From the NCBI GenBank assembly GCA_003024175.1, contig MDYQ01000190.1, forward strand, positions 1 to 35,671: a stretch of DNA of 35,671 nucleotides, given 5' to 3'. Below are positions 10,548 through 20,223 of the stretch, piece by piece. This DNA is from Planoprotostelium fungivorum. Lineage: Eukaryota > Evosea > Variosea > Cavosteliida > Cavosteliaceae. Below the pieces are notes generated by a model. It worked only from the letters and a program-made list of their open reading frames with translations, was not told the origin of the DNA and searched no databases. Every line of letters begins with the position of its first letter. Position 1 is the stretch's first letter. Made by a program: the position numbers and the translations under genes.

Positions 10548-12251
10548 CTATCTGCAGCGAGAGCCACCGGGAGTGCACTTGGGCTTTCCGTCGTTGCTGT
10601 ACTCTGAAGAGCAGCACTTGTTGGAGCACTCTGAAGAGGAAGAGCAGAACTCCCAGTCACCCTTGTTGCCTCCAGCAGTCACACACTTGGTGCCGTTGGG
10701 TGTGCACTTGGTCTTGCCATCGCCGCTGTACTGAGAGGAGCAGCATCTACAACGAGTCAATCTCCGTCGAAACGAGATGTCTCACCCGTTGGAGCATTCA
10801 GAAGAAGTGGTGCAGAAGTCCCAGTCTCCCTTGTTTCCACTGTTACCTCCTCCGTTGCCGCTGCTGCTGCCACCTCCATTTCCACTGCTACCTCCGTTGG
10901 TGTAGTTGAATCCAGCCCATGTGAACTGAGAAGCGACCTGTCTACGTGTGACCATCTACAACGTTGTAGACGGCGGTCACCTTCAGGGCGGCGGCGGCGA
11001 GTCTGACGTGGGTGTTCCAGGCGTTGCTGTTGGTGTAGTACTCGTAGTCACCGGCTGTACGATGTCACGCCGAGTCAACGAATCGATCTCACATTTGGCG
11101 TTGATGAATTGCCATGGGAACCAAGGTACACCCATGCTGTTGCAGTAGGCACCCTGGCTGCTGATGTCTCCAGCCTGAGCGTTTCCAGTGGAGCCGAACT
11201 CCTCGTAGATGACTCTCTTTCCGTACTTCTTGGCCTGTTCCCGTTCAGCCTCGATGAACGATGCATCGTGATCGTCATCGTCACCTTGTTGATGGCTGTG
11301 GGTAGGTTGTTGGTGAGGGCACCGTAACCGTCGTAGCTGTGGAGTCCGATGACGTCGATGTGCTTGCACTGGAAGTTGGCATCCTGAAGGGAATCTCTCC
11401 AGTTGTAACCACCTCCGGTGGTGACGAAGATCTTCGAGTCGATGGCGGGGCGGATGACGGCGGCTCTGTCGCAGAACCAGGTCCAGGGGCCGTTGTAAGA
11501 GTCCATGTGGCCTCTTCCTTCGTTCTGGACTCCAAAAGCCCAGATGGCTTCGGGGATGTTGGCCCAAGCTCTGAGAGGTGGTCAGATGATGATGGGGTGG
11601 AGATGTGGAGGACGCACTTGTTGTTGAAGTAGGGGTTCTTGTGGGCCAAGATGTGACGGATGCGGTTGTCGAAATCACCTCCTGCATTTTGGTAGAAGCT
11701 GACTGGGTTCTGAGAGTCTCCGTACTTCTTGGTGTAACCGTCCTGTTTCGCGTCAGATCGGAAGATGGAGGTGTGATGATATCACTCACGTGTTGCCAGG
11801 TGCCGAGAGAGTAACGATCGTGGAGGACGATGTTCAATTTGAGGCCCAACTGGCTGCATTCGTACATGAGCTTGTCGATCTTGCTCAAGATGCCTGTCGA
11901 ACATGAGATCCTCCATCACGATATCATATCACGCACCATCTTGGTAACTTCCAACGGCCCACTCTTCGACATCAGGGGTACCTGAGGCGGACGTAGACTT
12001 GTCTCCGTTGCCAATGTGGACGACAAAGATACGGATAACTTTGATGTTGGCATTCGCCAGGGCTCTCAAATGAGCACCACGGTCTGATCTCATTTCAGTC
12101 ACGACGCCTCCATCTTCCACAATCTCTCACCCGAATCGGATAGAGCCCACAAGAAATAGCTGTTGGCTCCGGACCAATTGTTGTCGGCCTGAGCGACAGC
12201 GCTCATCGCCAACAGGGCGAGAAGAGCCAAGGATACAGTCTTGCACAGCAT
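10548..12251 (-). CDS. Secreted GH5 endoglycanase (cellulase/mannanase type) with two C-terminal cysteine-rich modules
   Basis: Hydrolyses beta-linked polysaccharides outside the cell or in food vacuoles. Nine exons on the minus strand (12131-12251, 11937-12083, 11790-11893, 11618-11742, 11285-11570, 11093-11249, 10981-11054, 10786-10937, 10548-10746) give 454 residues. A signal peptide (SLALLALLAMSAVAQA) precedes the catalytic domain. GH5 landmarks are IKVIRIFVV, FGVQNEGRGHM with the acid/base Glu after Asn, and RVIYEEFGSTG with the nucleophile Glu. After FTWAGFNY comes a Gly/Ser/Asn linker and two copies of a module built on KGDWxFC, ECxxxCCSS, DGKxKCTPxG and a final Cys, probably substrate binding. 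The fold is GH5; whether the substrate is cellulose, mannan or another glucan is not decided by sequence. It is tail-to-tail with the mannosidase. Confidence 0.93.
10747..10785 (-). repeat. 39-nt endoglycanase intron whose 3' splice site lies in the ATCTACAACG element
   Basis: The element (10745-10754 on the plus strand) is read on the coding strand as CGTTGTAG|AT, so its TAG is the acceptor. The downstream exon opens with the duplicated CCSSQYS module. Confidence 0.7.
10938..10980 (-). repeat. 43-nt intron with a perfect 16-nt palindrome inside GTGACC/GGTCAC arms
   Basis: TCTACAACGTTGTAGA (10955-10970) is perfectly palindromic. On the coding strand GTGACC at the donor pairs with GGTCAC downstream, so most of the intron can fold into one stem with a small bulge. 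It is the best example of the recurrent element. Confidence 0.82.
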
Positions 12252-12642
12252 CTTTGCTCTTTGTTTCTGTTCAACACCTGCACCTCACGCTTACCGCACC
12301 GGCCCTCGTTAAGGACTGCAGCAGTGATATTCCGCGAGCGAATTTTCTGAACATCGTCAATACGGCGGGTTCAAGACAGTTGTGACTTCTTTACCTCAAG
12401 GTACATACGTCGCACCTGTCAAGCCTTTGATTGTAACATCAACCAGCAGTACTGTGACATTTTGCGCAAGGGAAGTAGAAGCAACTGCCTCGATGGTGCA
12501 AGTTTGGACGCTGCGGGGAAAGCAGGTTAACTGCGATCTTCACTAGAGTAGAGATACGAAAATCGCAACGGAATAAAACGTGGTGAAGTGTATCTACAAT
12601 GGATTTCGGATAGATGCGATCTCATCGTGCGTGGCCAACATC
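12252..12642. promoter_or_regulatory. Divergent intergenic region between endoglycanase and SOSS-B-like genes
   Basis: 390 bp separate the two start codons. No ORF with coding character is present. It should hold promoters for both genes; I see no certain TATA box. A GTATCTACAATGG sequence near 12590-12602 resembles the intronic element and may belong to the 5' leader or a leader intron ending at GCAG just before AATGC. Confidence 0.5.
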
Positions 12643-13202
12643 ATGCAGAATGCACCTCTTCAGTATTGTAAAATTGGAGATCTGAAGCCGTTTCAAAAGT
12701 GTGTCAATACGATCTTCATCATTTTGGAGAAAGGTGAGAGTTGTGCATCTGTGGATCTGACATCTTCCAGGTGAGATCACGAAGACGAAAGATGGTTCTG
12801 TCATGCAAAAAGCACAAGTAGCGGATGAGACAGCATCCATCAGCATCACACTGTGGGATAATATTGGAGATAGCTTGCAACCAGGAGACATATGTCGTCT
12901 GAGGTATATCAGCAGCCACGTCACATGATCTCACATGATTTCAGAAACGGTTACTGCACACCATACAAGAATTATCTATCTCTTTACGTCGGGCGCGCCG
13001 GATCGTTAACTCGTATTGGAGAGTGAGTACATCCGTCTACATGTATCGTCTATGTATGATTGACTGACTGCCTCGTAGGTTTACCATGCTATTCGTTGAG
13101 CAGCCGAATATGAGCCTGATTGTCTTCAGCGATGCAGAGTTGAATCCGAAGAACAGTCAGAAGGTTCTACCGGGCCAGCAGCAACCCATGAACGCCCACT
13201 GA
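12643..13202 (+). CDS. SOSS complex subunit B-type single-stranded DNA-binding protein (OB fold)
   Basis: A small OB-fold protein of the hSSB1/NABP family, which binds single-stranded DNA in double-strand break repair as part of SOSS. Four exons (12643-12733, 12771-12903, 12945-13022, 13079-13202) give 141 residues. Family text is clear: IGDLKPFQKCVNTIFIILEKG, GEITKTKDG, ISITLWDNIGDSLQPGDICR, SLYVGRAGSLTRIGEF and FVEQPNMS. The ATG at 12643 is the only in-frame Met before the conserved block. The C-terminal tail is short and Pro/Gln/Asn-rich, much shorter than in vertebrates. The second intron uses GTATAT rather than GTGAG. An AATAAA lies at 13315-13320. Confidence 0.93.
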
Positions 13203-13314
13203 AGACGTGTACAGAAGACATTTTTGAATGAACGATGAGAAGACGACTGCACACATCATCTGCAAATTCCATCACGTCATCCATCATCTACGCAATGATG
13301 ATCGCAACGACTCC

Positions 13315-13341
13315 AATAAACCGACGATTCAACCTTTTATT
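13315..13341. terminator. Facing polyadenylation signals of SOSS-B-like and F-box/SPRY-like genes
   Basis: AATAAA at 13315-13320 (plus) and TTTATT at 13336-13341 (AATAAA on minus) face each other between the two convergent genes. Confidence 0.55.
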
Positions 13342-13359
13342 TGCCATTTCAGCTCAAAA

Positions 13360-14489
13360 TCACGGTGCAACTGTTCGGTAGAGGGAAGAGATAGCCTTCT
13401 TCCACCAAGGTGCCTGATGAGCCGTGAAGAAACTGTGAGGTGAAGCTCGTATGGCAGCCAAGGGCCTCCAAGCTCGAATGAGAGATACGCGGTTGCCACC
13501 TCCAAAGAGACCAGCAAAGAGGTGAAGGTGGTCCATGACGAAGGGATATTCAACAGACTGCTCAGACATCAGTGGCGGCACAGATCGTCATCGTGATGGG
13601 ATCACCTGAAAGATGAAAGGGTGATCGTCTAAACGAGAGATCTTCAAAGATATTGTGCTCTCGCGAGGGTTGTACCAGTTGGTTTTAGAGATTCGCACCG
13701 ATATCCCTGTTTCCATTTGAGTTCGAGATGATATAGAGGTAAGCACCTATGGATGAGGTGTCCCAATTGATTCTGGGGATGGGCGTGCCTCCATCGATGC
13801 CGTAATGTCGGCCGTCGGTGGCAAACATGGAGGTGATGTGATCGTCCACGTGTTCACCCAATTGAACCTGTTGATCTGCAGGGGTCGGATGGCGGATACC
13901 CAAGACGACATGGTAAGGACCTTGAGTGCATTAGAACATCATGATCGATTGTGATGTCCCAGACGTACCATCACCTCTCTCGACTTCGAATTCAAAATGG
14001 TACAGACCCTCCGCTTGGATGTCATCGTTCAGACGAACACTGTATGAGTTACAACACGTGTCTCTCGCCACCATTCATACCTTCTACTCAATGGAGTATA
14101 CTCTTTCGGGAGTCTACAGGTTCGATCCTCATCATCCAAGATGATGTCTTCGTGTTTGAGCATGGTCCAAGGAGGAAGCCACCCTTCTCCCGTCAGTGAA
14201 CACTCAATGTACTGAACTCACAGCGTAAACGGAAGCGATCCCTCCATGTGACTTCTGATTCGCAAATGCGATCTTCTTCTAGCAGGAGACTCAGCTGATT
14301 TAATCTCTCTAGGAGAGATTTTTCTTCTTTTAATAGCCAGTGTGCGTATAACCTCTTCCAAAATGCTTGATTGTCTGTCACATAATACATGCGCCGACAA
14401 GTCTGTAACACGTGGACCAGATACCTTGGATTGAGGTGAATGATGATGTTTCTGAGGAGGTCATCTGGCAGATCGAGCAGTCCGCTCAT
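13360..14489 (-). CDS. F-box protein with a SPRY-like C-terminal domain
   Basis: Probable substrate receptor of an SCF (Skp1-Cullin-F-box) ubiquitin ligase. Six exons (14222-14489, 14081-14183, 13969-14039, 13747-13920, 13606-13706, 13360-13557) give 304 residues. The F-box begins at once: LLDLPDDLLRNIIIHLNP, then TCRRMYYVTDNQAFWKRLY. The C-terminal half is beta-rich; SVRLNDDIQAEGLYHFEFEV followed by YHVVLGIRHP resembles the core of a B30.2/SPRY domain, as in Fbxo45, but I would not insist on it. I chose the ATG immediately before the F-box; 30 more in-frame codons exist upstream to 14579. It is head-to-head with the RasGEF, 230 bp apart. Confidence 0.85.
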
Positions 14490-14719
14490 TGTTGGTGACA
14501 AAAAAAATTGAATGTTTTTATAAAAACAGAATTCTTTCAGGTCTCCAAACTGATCGCCATGCTGCATCAGTCGCAACACGTGCAGCTTAGTGAGCGAGAC
14601 AGAAGACCCAGTAAGCTCATCCGAAGCGTGGAGCTATCTTCGTCCGATGTCTTCGGTGTGTGAAGCGATAGAGTCTCCTCCGTCTGAAGATATTAGATCT
14701 AAAAACGAGAGCAGAATGG

Positions 14720-16655
14720 ATGGGCAGGCTGATGCGAGATCATCCCGATGTCTTGGAGCTCAAAGAACGTATCAGACCTCTTTATCTGGAACCCAGCTTT
14801 GGAATACGCAGAAATGCCAGTAAAACGGAAGTCAGGGACGTATTATCGAAAACAGTAGTCCTACAGATGATTGGGCAGTTTCTGAAAGAGGAAGGCTACA
14901 CCAACACCTTTGACGTTCTACAGAAACACACGTATAACACGGGTGACTCGACCGAAATGACAAAATCATCTGATTCTCACAGCCACGCCGTCGAGTGATC
15001 TCGTAGATCATTCACTGATGAATCTCTTACGCTTTGGTATTCGAGATATGAGCGAGATGTTCAGCATGCCCCAATACAATCCAGAAGAGGATGAGGAGGT
15101 GGAGGCGGCTAGCTTCTACGACTGGGCGATGACTGGTGAAGATGCATCACAAGAATCAGAAGAGACGAAACCCATCACCGATGAGAACGGAACGCTTGTC
15201 GCCGCCTCGGCGAATCAGTTGATGGGCAGGCTCATGCGTAACCCGAGTGAGGAGTGATGGTACGTGAACCACCAACTGAAACCTCGAAAGGCCAAGACTT
15301 TCTCACCAGTTTCTTTCTGGCTTATTCCATCTTCTTAAGCTCCGAACAACTGTTAGCCAAGCTGATGAAACAGTGAGTTCATAAGACAAGAATGTCGCTC
15401 ATGAGTTGAATGTTCACAAGTTATCGCCCCGAAGGAGGAGACAATGGAGCACTGTGGAAGACGATAGAAGAATGGATGACCATCGCTCGATCAGATTGGG
15501 ACGACAAACTACGCGTGTCACTGAACAATTACCTGGACACCACGATGATCAAGGACCCTGAATCCAGAAAGAGATTGCAGAATTCGATGAACAGACTGGT
15601 GCTGCGAACGGTGAGTGGCACCTACCTCTCATCTGGAGGTACCGTGAAGCTGAACAATACGACAGCATAACTCGAGACATTCCCTATTGGTGAGACAGAT
15701 TGTTCCCCCCGAACCGAAAGTCACGAAGAACATCTTCCAAGAATTTCACTTGGACGAAGTAGATGAAGAGGAAATCGCCAGGCAGCTGACCTTGGTTGAT
15801 TTTAGTATCTACGAGAAGATCAAGGTGAACGTGCAACTCCACGGGCATCGAGGCTGAACTCGTGCAGCCTTCTGATTTCATTCGGAGGACACAAGGCATA
15901 CAAGATCCGTCCGCGGCGCTGACTCATCTACTGCATAGGAGCAATTGTTTATCCGGGTGAAGTGAAATCGTACACATCCCACGACTGACGAAGACAGATG
16001 GGTGGCCTCATGCATCTTGAAGGAGTGCGTGCGTAAATCGAGACATCGGATCGTCCTTCGCTTCATCAAGATCGCAGAGGTGAAAATCTCACCCTCTTCT
16101 CATCGTTGATGGAGGACAGTATCTCCTCACACTGCAAAACTTTAACAGTTTGATGTGCATCCACGCTGGGTTTGCCAGCACACCCGTAGCAAGAATCTTT
16201 CCTGATCAGAGGAGTTTTCCGAAATGGGCCCAGGTGTCTCATCATCATCACCTCTGATCATCATCGTCTGACACGGCCAGACGACCGTACGAGAGATGCA
16301 CAGGATCTATCAGGCCAACGACTTGAATGCCAATTACAGAAGTTTCATGCAGCCCATCAAAGTACCGTGCATCCCCTGCATCCCCATCTTACTCAAATGC
16401 ATCGCCAACATCGAAGAGACTATTCCAACGAGAATGGGTAACGGCAAGTTGGTCAGCATCCACAAGTTGAACAAGTTGGGACAAGTCATCCATCAGGCGC
16501 TCAAGTATCAAGGGACAAAGTTCACTTTCTATTCGGTGTATCAGGTGGCGCTGAGATTAGAGGAGCAGAATCTCGAAGTTCTAGACGACAAGGAGAAGTA
16601 TGAAAAGTCCCTCACGATCGAGATGATGATCAAGAACGAAGGCGGCGTGGCTTGA
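14720..16655 (+). CDS. Ras guanine nucleotide exchange factor with LisH, RasGEF_N and CDC25-type RasGEF domains
   Basis: Activates a Ras-family GTPase by GDP release. Nine exons (14720-14942, 14983-15246, 15291-15372, 15421-15610, 15699-15824, 15868-15956, 15998-16079, 16120-16233, 16281-16655) give 514 residues. Order: LisH motif (VLQMIGQFLKEEGYTNTFDV, residues about 44-65), RasGEF_N around NPSQDFLTSFFLAYSIFLSS, then the catalytic domain with EEEIARQLTLVDFSIYEKIK, WVASCILKECV, NFNSLMCIHAGF, the conserved IKVPCIPCIPILL block and GKLVSIHKLNKLGQVIHQAL. LisH-RasGEF is common in Dictyostelium and relatives. The motif GRLMR occurs twice, before LisH and just before RasGEF_N. The start is uncertain: open frame continues upstream of 14720. 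It stops 79 bp from the convergent TRAPPC3 stop. Confidence 0.92.
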
Positions 16656-16734
16656 CTTTAAAATGTACAGAGGCCGCGACGGCCGAGAGAAAGAACGAAT
16701 ACAAGAGTTCGAAGATTACAAGCTCGTGATGTAT

Positions 16735-17467
<733 letters not shown>

Positions 17468-17617
17468 CTTGCTTCTCCGGGTAAATGATAAGATCTGTTT
17501 GCACCTGATTCATCGCATCGCAAATTCACAAACGATTGAGAACAACAACAGTCCGTCGGACATCGGATGAACTCTTCTGTCATTATGAACGAAGATCTGT
17601 ATGGTACATCTATTTGA

Positions 17618-18178
17618 CTATAAGCTCAGAGTCGAGTTGATCAACTTCTCCAGGGCGATGTCAAACTGCTCACAGCGGATGGGTTGCTCGATGATATAAA
17701 AGGGATTCTGTTTGCATTACATCAGTTTCGATGAGAGAGAGGGACGGACCTTCAGAACAAAGTCTGTGTATAGGACATACACTTGTTTCAATATCGCGTC
17801 GATGCCGTTTGCCGTCGGTTCTGTGATGGCATAGATCTTGACTCCTTCATTTATCATTCAGTCGACCGCGGACGAATAAGATGAAGACTTCACCCGTTGG
17901 TATTTGATATGCGAATAATCTGAACGTGTCTGTCTGGAGGAGTTGGATGCCAGAGGAGTTACCACCTGATGGTGAAGGAACAGGGCTCAGTTGAGAACTG
18001 ATGGTGTATAGACCGTGAAAAATGGAACCGTACCGTAGATAATCATTCGACTTTCCAGATTTCTCTCCCTTCTGAAATGTCTGGCACCCGTGATGAGCGT
18101 GAGAAGATGATTCGATCTCACTTGATGATAGATGACTCCTCCCGCTTTATTGATGATGTACACGCTGTAAATGATCAT
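17618..18178 (-). CDS. TRAPPC4: TRAPP complex subunit 4 (Trs23/synbindin homologue), short form
   Basis: Longin-fold core subunit of TRAPP that contacts Bet3 and forms part of the Rab1-activating centre. Four exons (18122-18178, 17894-18071, 17750-17844, 17618-17707) give 139 residues. Matches: IIYSVYIINKAGGVIYHQ, YGSIFHGLYTISSQLSP, SGIQLLQTDTFRLFAYQIPT and YVLYTDFVLKNPFYIIEQPI. Human and yeast proteins are about 219 residues; here the first block joins almost directly to the SNDYLRYGSIFHG block, so the PDZ-like insertion between longin strands is missing. Reading upstream of the ATG shows an in-frame TTCATCTACAATGAG resembling the intronic element. It is tandem with TRAPPC3 (150 bp) and divergent from the RIIa gene (146 bp). 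Confidence 0.92.
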
Positions 18179-18324
18179 CTTGTCCTTCGTCACGCAGATG
18201 ATCTGATGTGGTCGGCGGAGCTCATTGTAGATGAATGTCAATTTCAAATATTCGAAATTCTATTGTAACAGCTATTTTTAGTCTCAAGGAACAGCCAACA
18301 GACGGTAACCAAAACAACTTCATC
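18179..18324. promoter_or_regulatory. Short divergent promoter between TRAPPC4 and the RIIa gene
   Basis: Only 146 bp separate the two start codons, so both promoters and 5' leaders must fit here. A CATTGTAGATG variant of the recurrent element lies at 18225-18235. No clear TATA box is visible. Confidence 0.5.
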
Positions 18325-20216
18325 ATGTCGCGAAGCTTGCTGGAGATCGCTACCACTCCTGCTGTGGCCGATCAGATGGAGGCCATGAGATCTGTGGCTC
18401 CTCGATCCAAATACTCCACCTCCCTGACCATCCCTCCCGATTTTCCACTCATTCTAAAGAACTTCACCCGAGAGGTCAGCACTGATTGCGTTCGTGAGCG
18501 TCTCACTCATAGGTTGTAGGTTTTGCGTCATCAACCGGACGATCTATACGCATTCGCAGTGGATTATTTCGACGATGTCAAGTCGGGCAAGTGGCAACCT
18601 GTGCCACACGTTCTGGTTCCGATCACCAGAGATGGACAGAAGAACGAAGGTGGAATGCGTGCAGAGATCGACAAGCAGAGGAGACAGAGAGACGAATTCT
18701 TGCAAAGAGAGAGGCTATTAATGAGACAATCTGAGAGGGAACACAAAGATTTCGAGATCGATCTGCCGGCGGCTTCACGATCATCTACACCACAAGAGAG
18801 TGTGATTGAGGAAGCGTCAGCACCGTCTTCTAGAAAGTCCACCGCTCGCGGTGCCGGTACACCAAGAACGGCAGATGGCTCTCCCAGAAAGGTACAGACG
18901 GATTCGACTCAGCCTGCATTGTCTAGACAAAATTCCGTTCAGAAGTCAGTCGATCGCTCGACCGATGCTAAGGAAGATGCACCCAATTCAGCACGCTCAG
19001 TCAAAAAGACACCTCGCTCCAGACCCACTTCCGCTGTACCTCAACCTACGGCTGAAGCGGCGTCGACGACAGAGACGCAGCCGAGATCTCGTCCCACATC
19101 GGCCACGCGATCGAAGCCAACTTCCACGGTCAACACCCCCAGAGAGGCTGAGAAGCCGAGCACCCTCAACTCCTTACAAGGATGGAAGAAGGAAGTCGAG
19201 AGAGACGAGCAGGAAGGACTTACCTCCATCGCCCAGAGCGAAACGAAGACATCCAGACCACCGACCCACAGGAGTCAGTCTGACTCACCCAGAGGAGAAG
19301 CCACCCCCAGATCATCCATTCCCAAACCATCCAGCCGGACCAACACACCGAGAGCATCCACCGAATCCATCAAGACGCCGAGAGAATCATCCAGACCGGC
19401 CACGGCAAGAGAAGCGGAGGCTTCGACCGGTGAAACTACTTCGAGGTCGCGACCTACTTCTGCCAGAACGTCGAGACCCTCGTCCGCAACGAAATCCTCC
19501 AGACCTGCCTCTGCGACGAAATCACCGAGACCGTCATCGGCCGTACCATCAGCCACCACACCGAGAGATGCAGAGAAAGCCGAGACTGTACCTGAAGCGA
19601 AGACGCCGCGAGCAGAGGAGAATGTTTCAGAGCAAGCGCAAGCGGGTGAGGATATCTCTAATCCATTCAATGCGTCTAAAGTATTGCAGACACTCAGGAG
19701 ACCGCACCTTCTGGTTCTACATTGGAGGAATCCACGTCAGAGGACCCCACCAATGACCGAACAACCCCGAGGGAAACTGAGCCCGAGAACGAAACAGTTC
19801 AAACACAGGAACCATCTGAAGAGGCCGAGACTGAAGAATCAGAAGATGTACAAGTAGAAAGCACAGAGGAGAAGGTGGATGACAATGAAGGACATGTCGA
19901 GGCAGCTCCAGAACCATCTGAAGAGACAAACGAAACGGAGGAGAGCCACTCAAATGACGCGATCGAAGAGGAAGAGCCATCAACAGAGCAAGAAGCCACG
20001 GCTACGTCTGATGAGAAGGCTGAAGGGGAGGCTCAAGTGGTCGATGAAACAGCCTCAGAATCACAGCCAGCACCCAGCGCAGAGACGGAAACCACCGAGG
20101 GAGGGGAAGCAGTAGAAGAGACGGAGACACAAGGAGAGAAGACGATAGAGGAAGAGACGCCGACACAGGAAGGAGAGCAGAGTGAGACGGCCGAGGAAGA
20201 AGAGAGGGAGCAATAG
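18325..20216 (+). CDS. RIIa (R2D2 dimerisation/docking) domain protein with SRPTSA/TPR repeats and a Glu-rich tail
   Basis: Probable axonemal or A-kinase-anchor-binding scaffold. Three exons (18325-18474, 18520-19645, 19690-20216) give 600 residues. Residues about 35-75 carry the RIIa signature: DFPLILKNFTREVLRHQPDD, then LYAFAVDYFDD, as in radial-spoke and sperm R2D2 proteins (ROPN1L, SPA17, CABYR). A charged helix follows (AEIDKQRRQRDEFLQRERLL). Residues about 90-440 are low-complexity Ser/Pro/Arg/Thr with many SRPTSA, SRPSSA and TPR motifs, likely phosphorylated or microtubule-binding. The last 170 residues are Glu/Thr-rich. The second intron (19646-19689) joins two different frames. Its stop lies 7 bp from the stop of the next, convergent gene. 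Confidence 0.9.
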
Positions 20217-20223
20217 ATAGTAC

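Noticed and set aside
8639-10980. Hairpin introns as a DNA transposon with a transposase nearby
   Set aside because: No transposase or integrase frame occurs in the window, and no clear target-site duplications could be read by eye.
12580-12642. Extending the SOSS-B-like protein upstream to 12580
   Set aside because: That extension begins with GTG, contains no ATG, and resembles intron or leader sequence; the family domain starts right after the chosen ATG.
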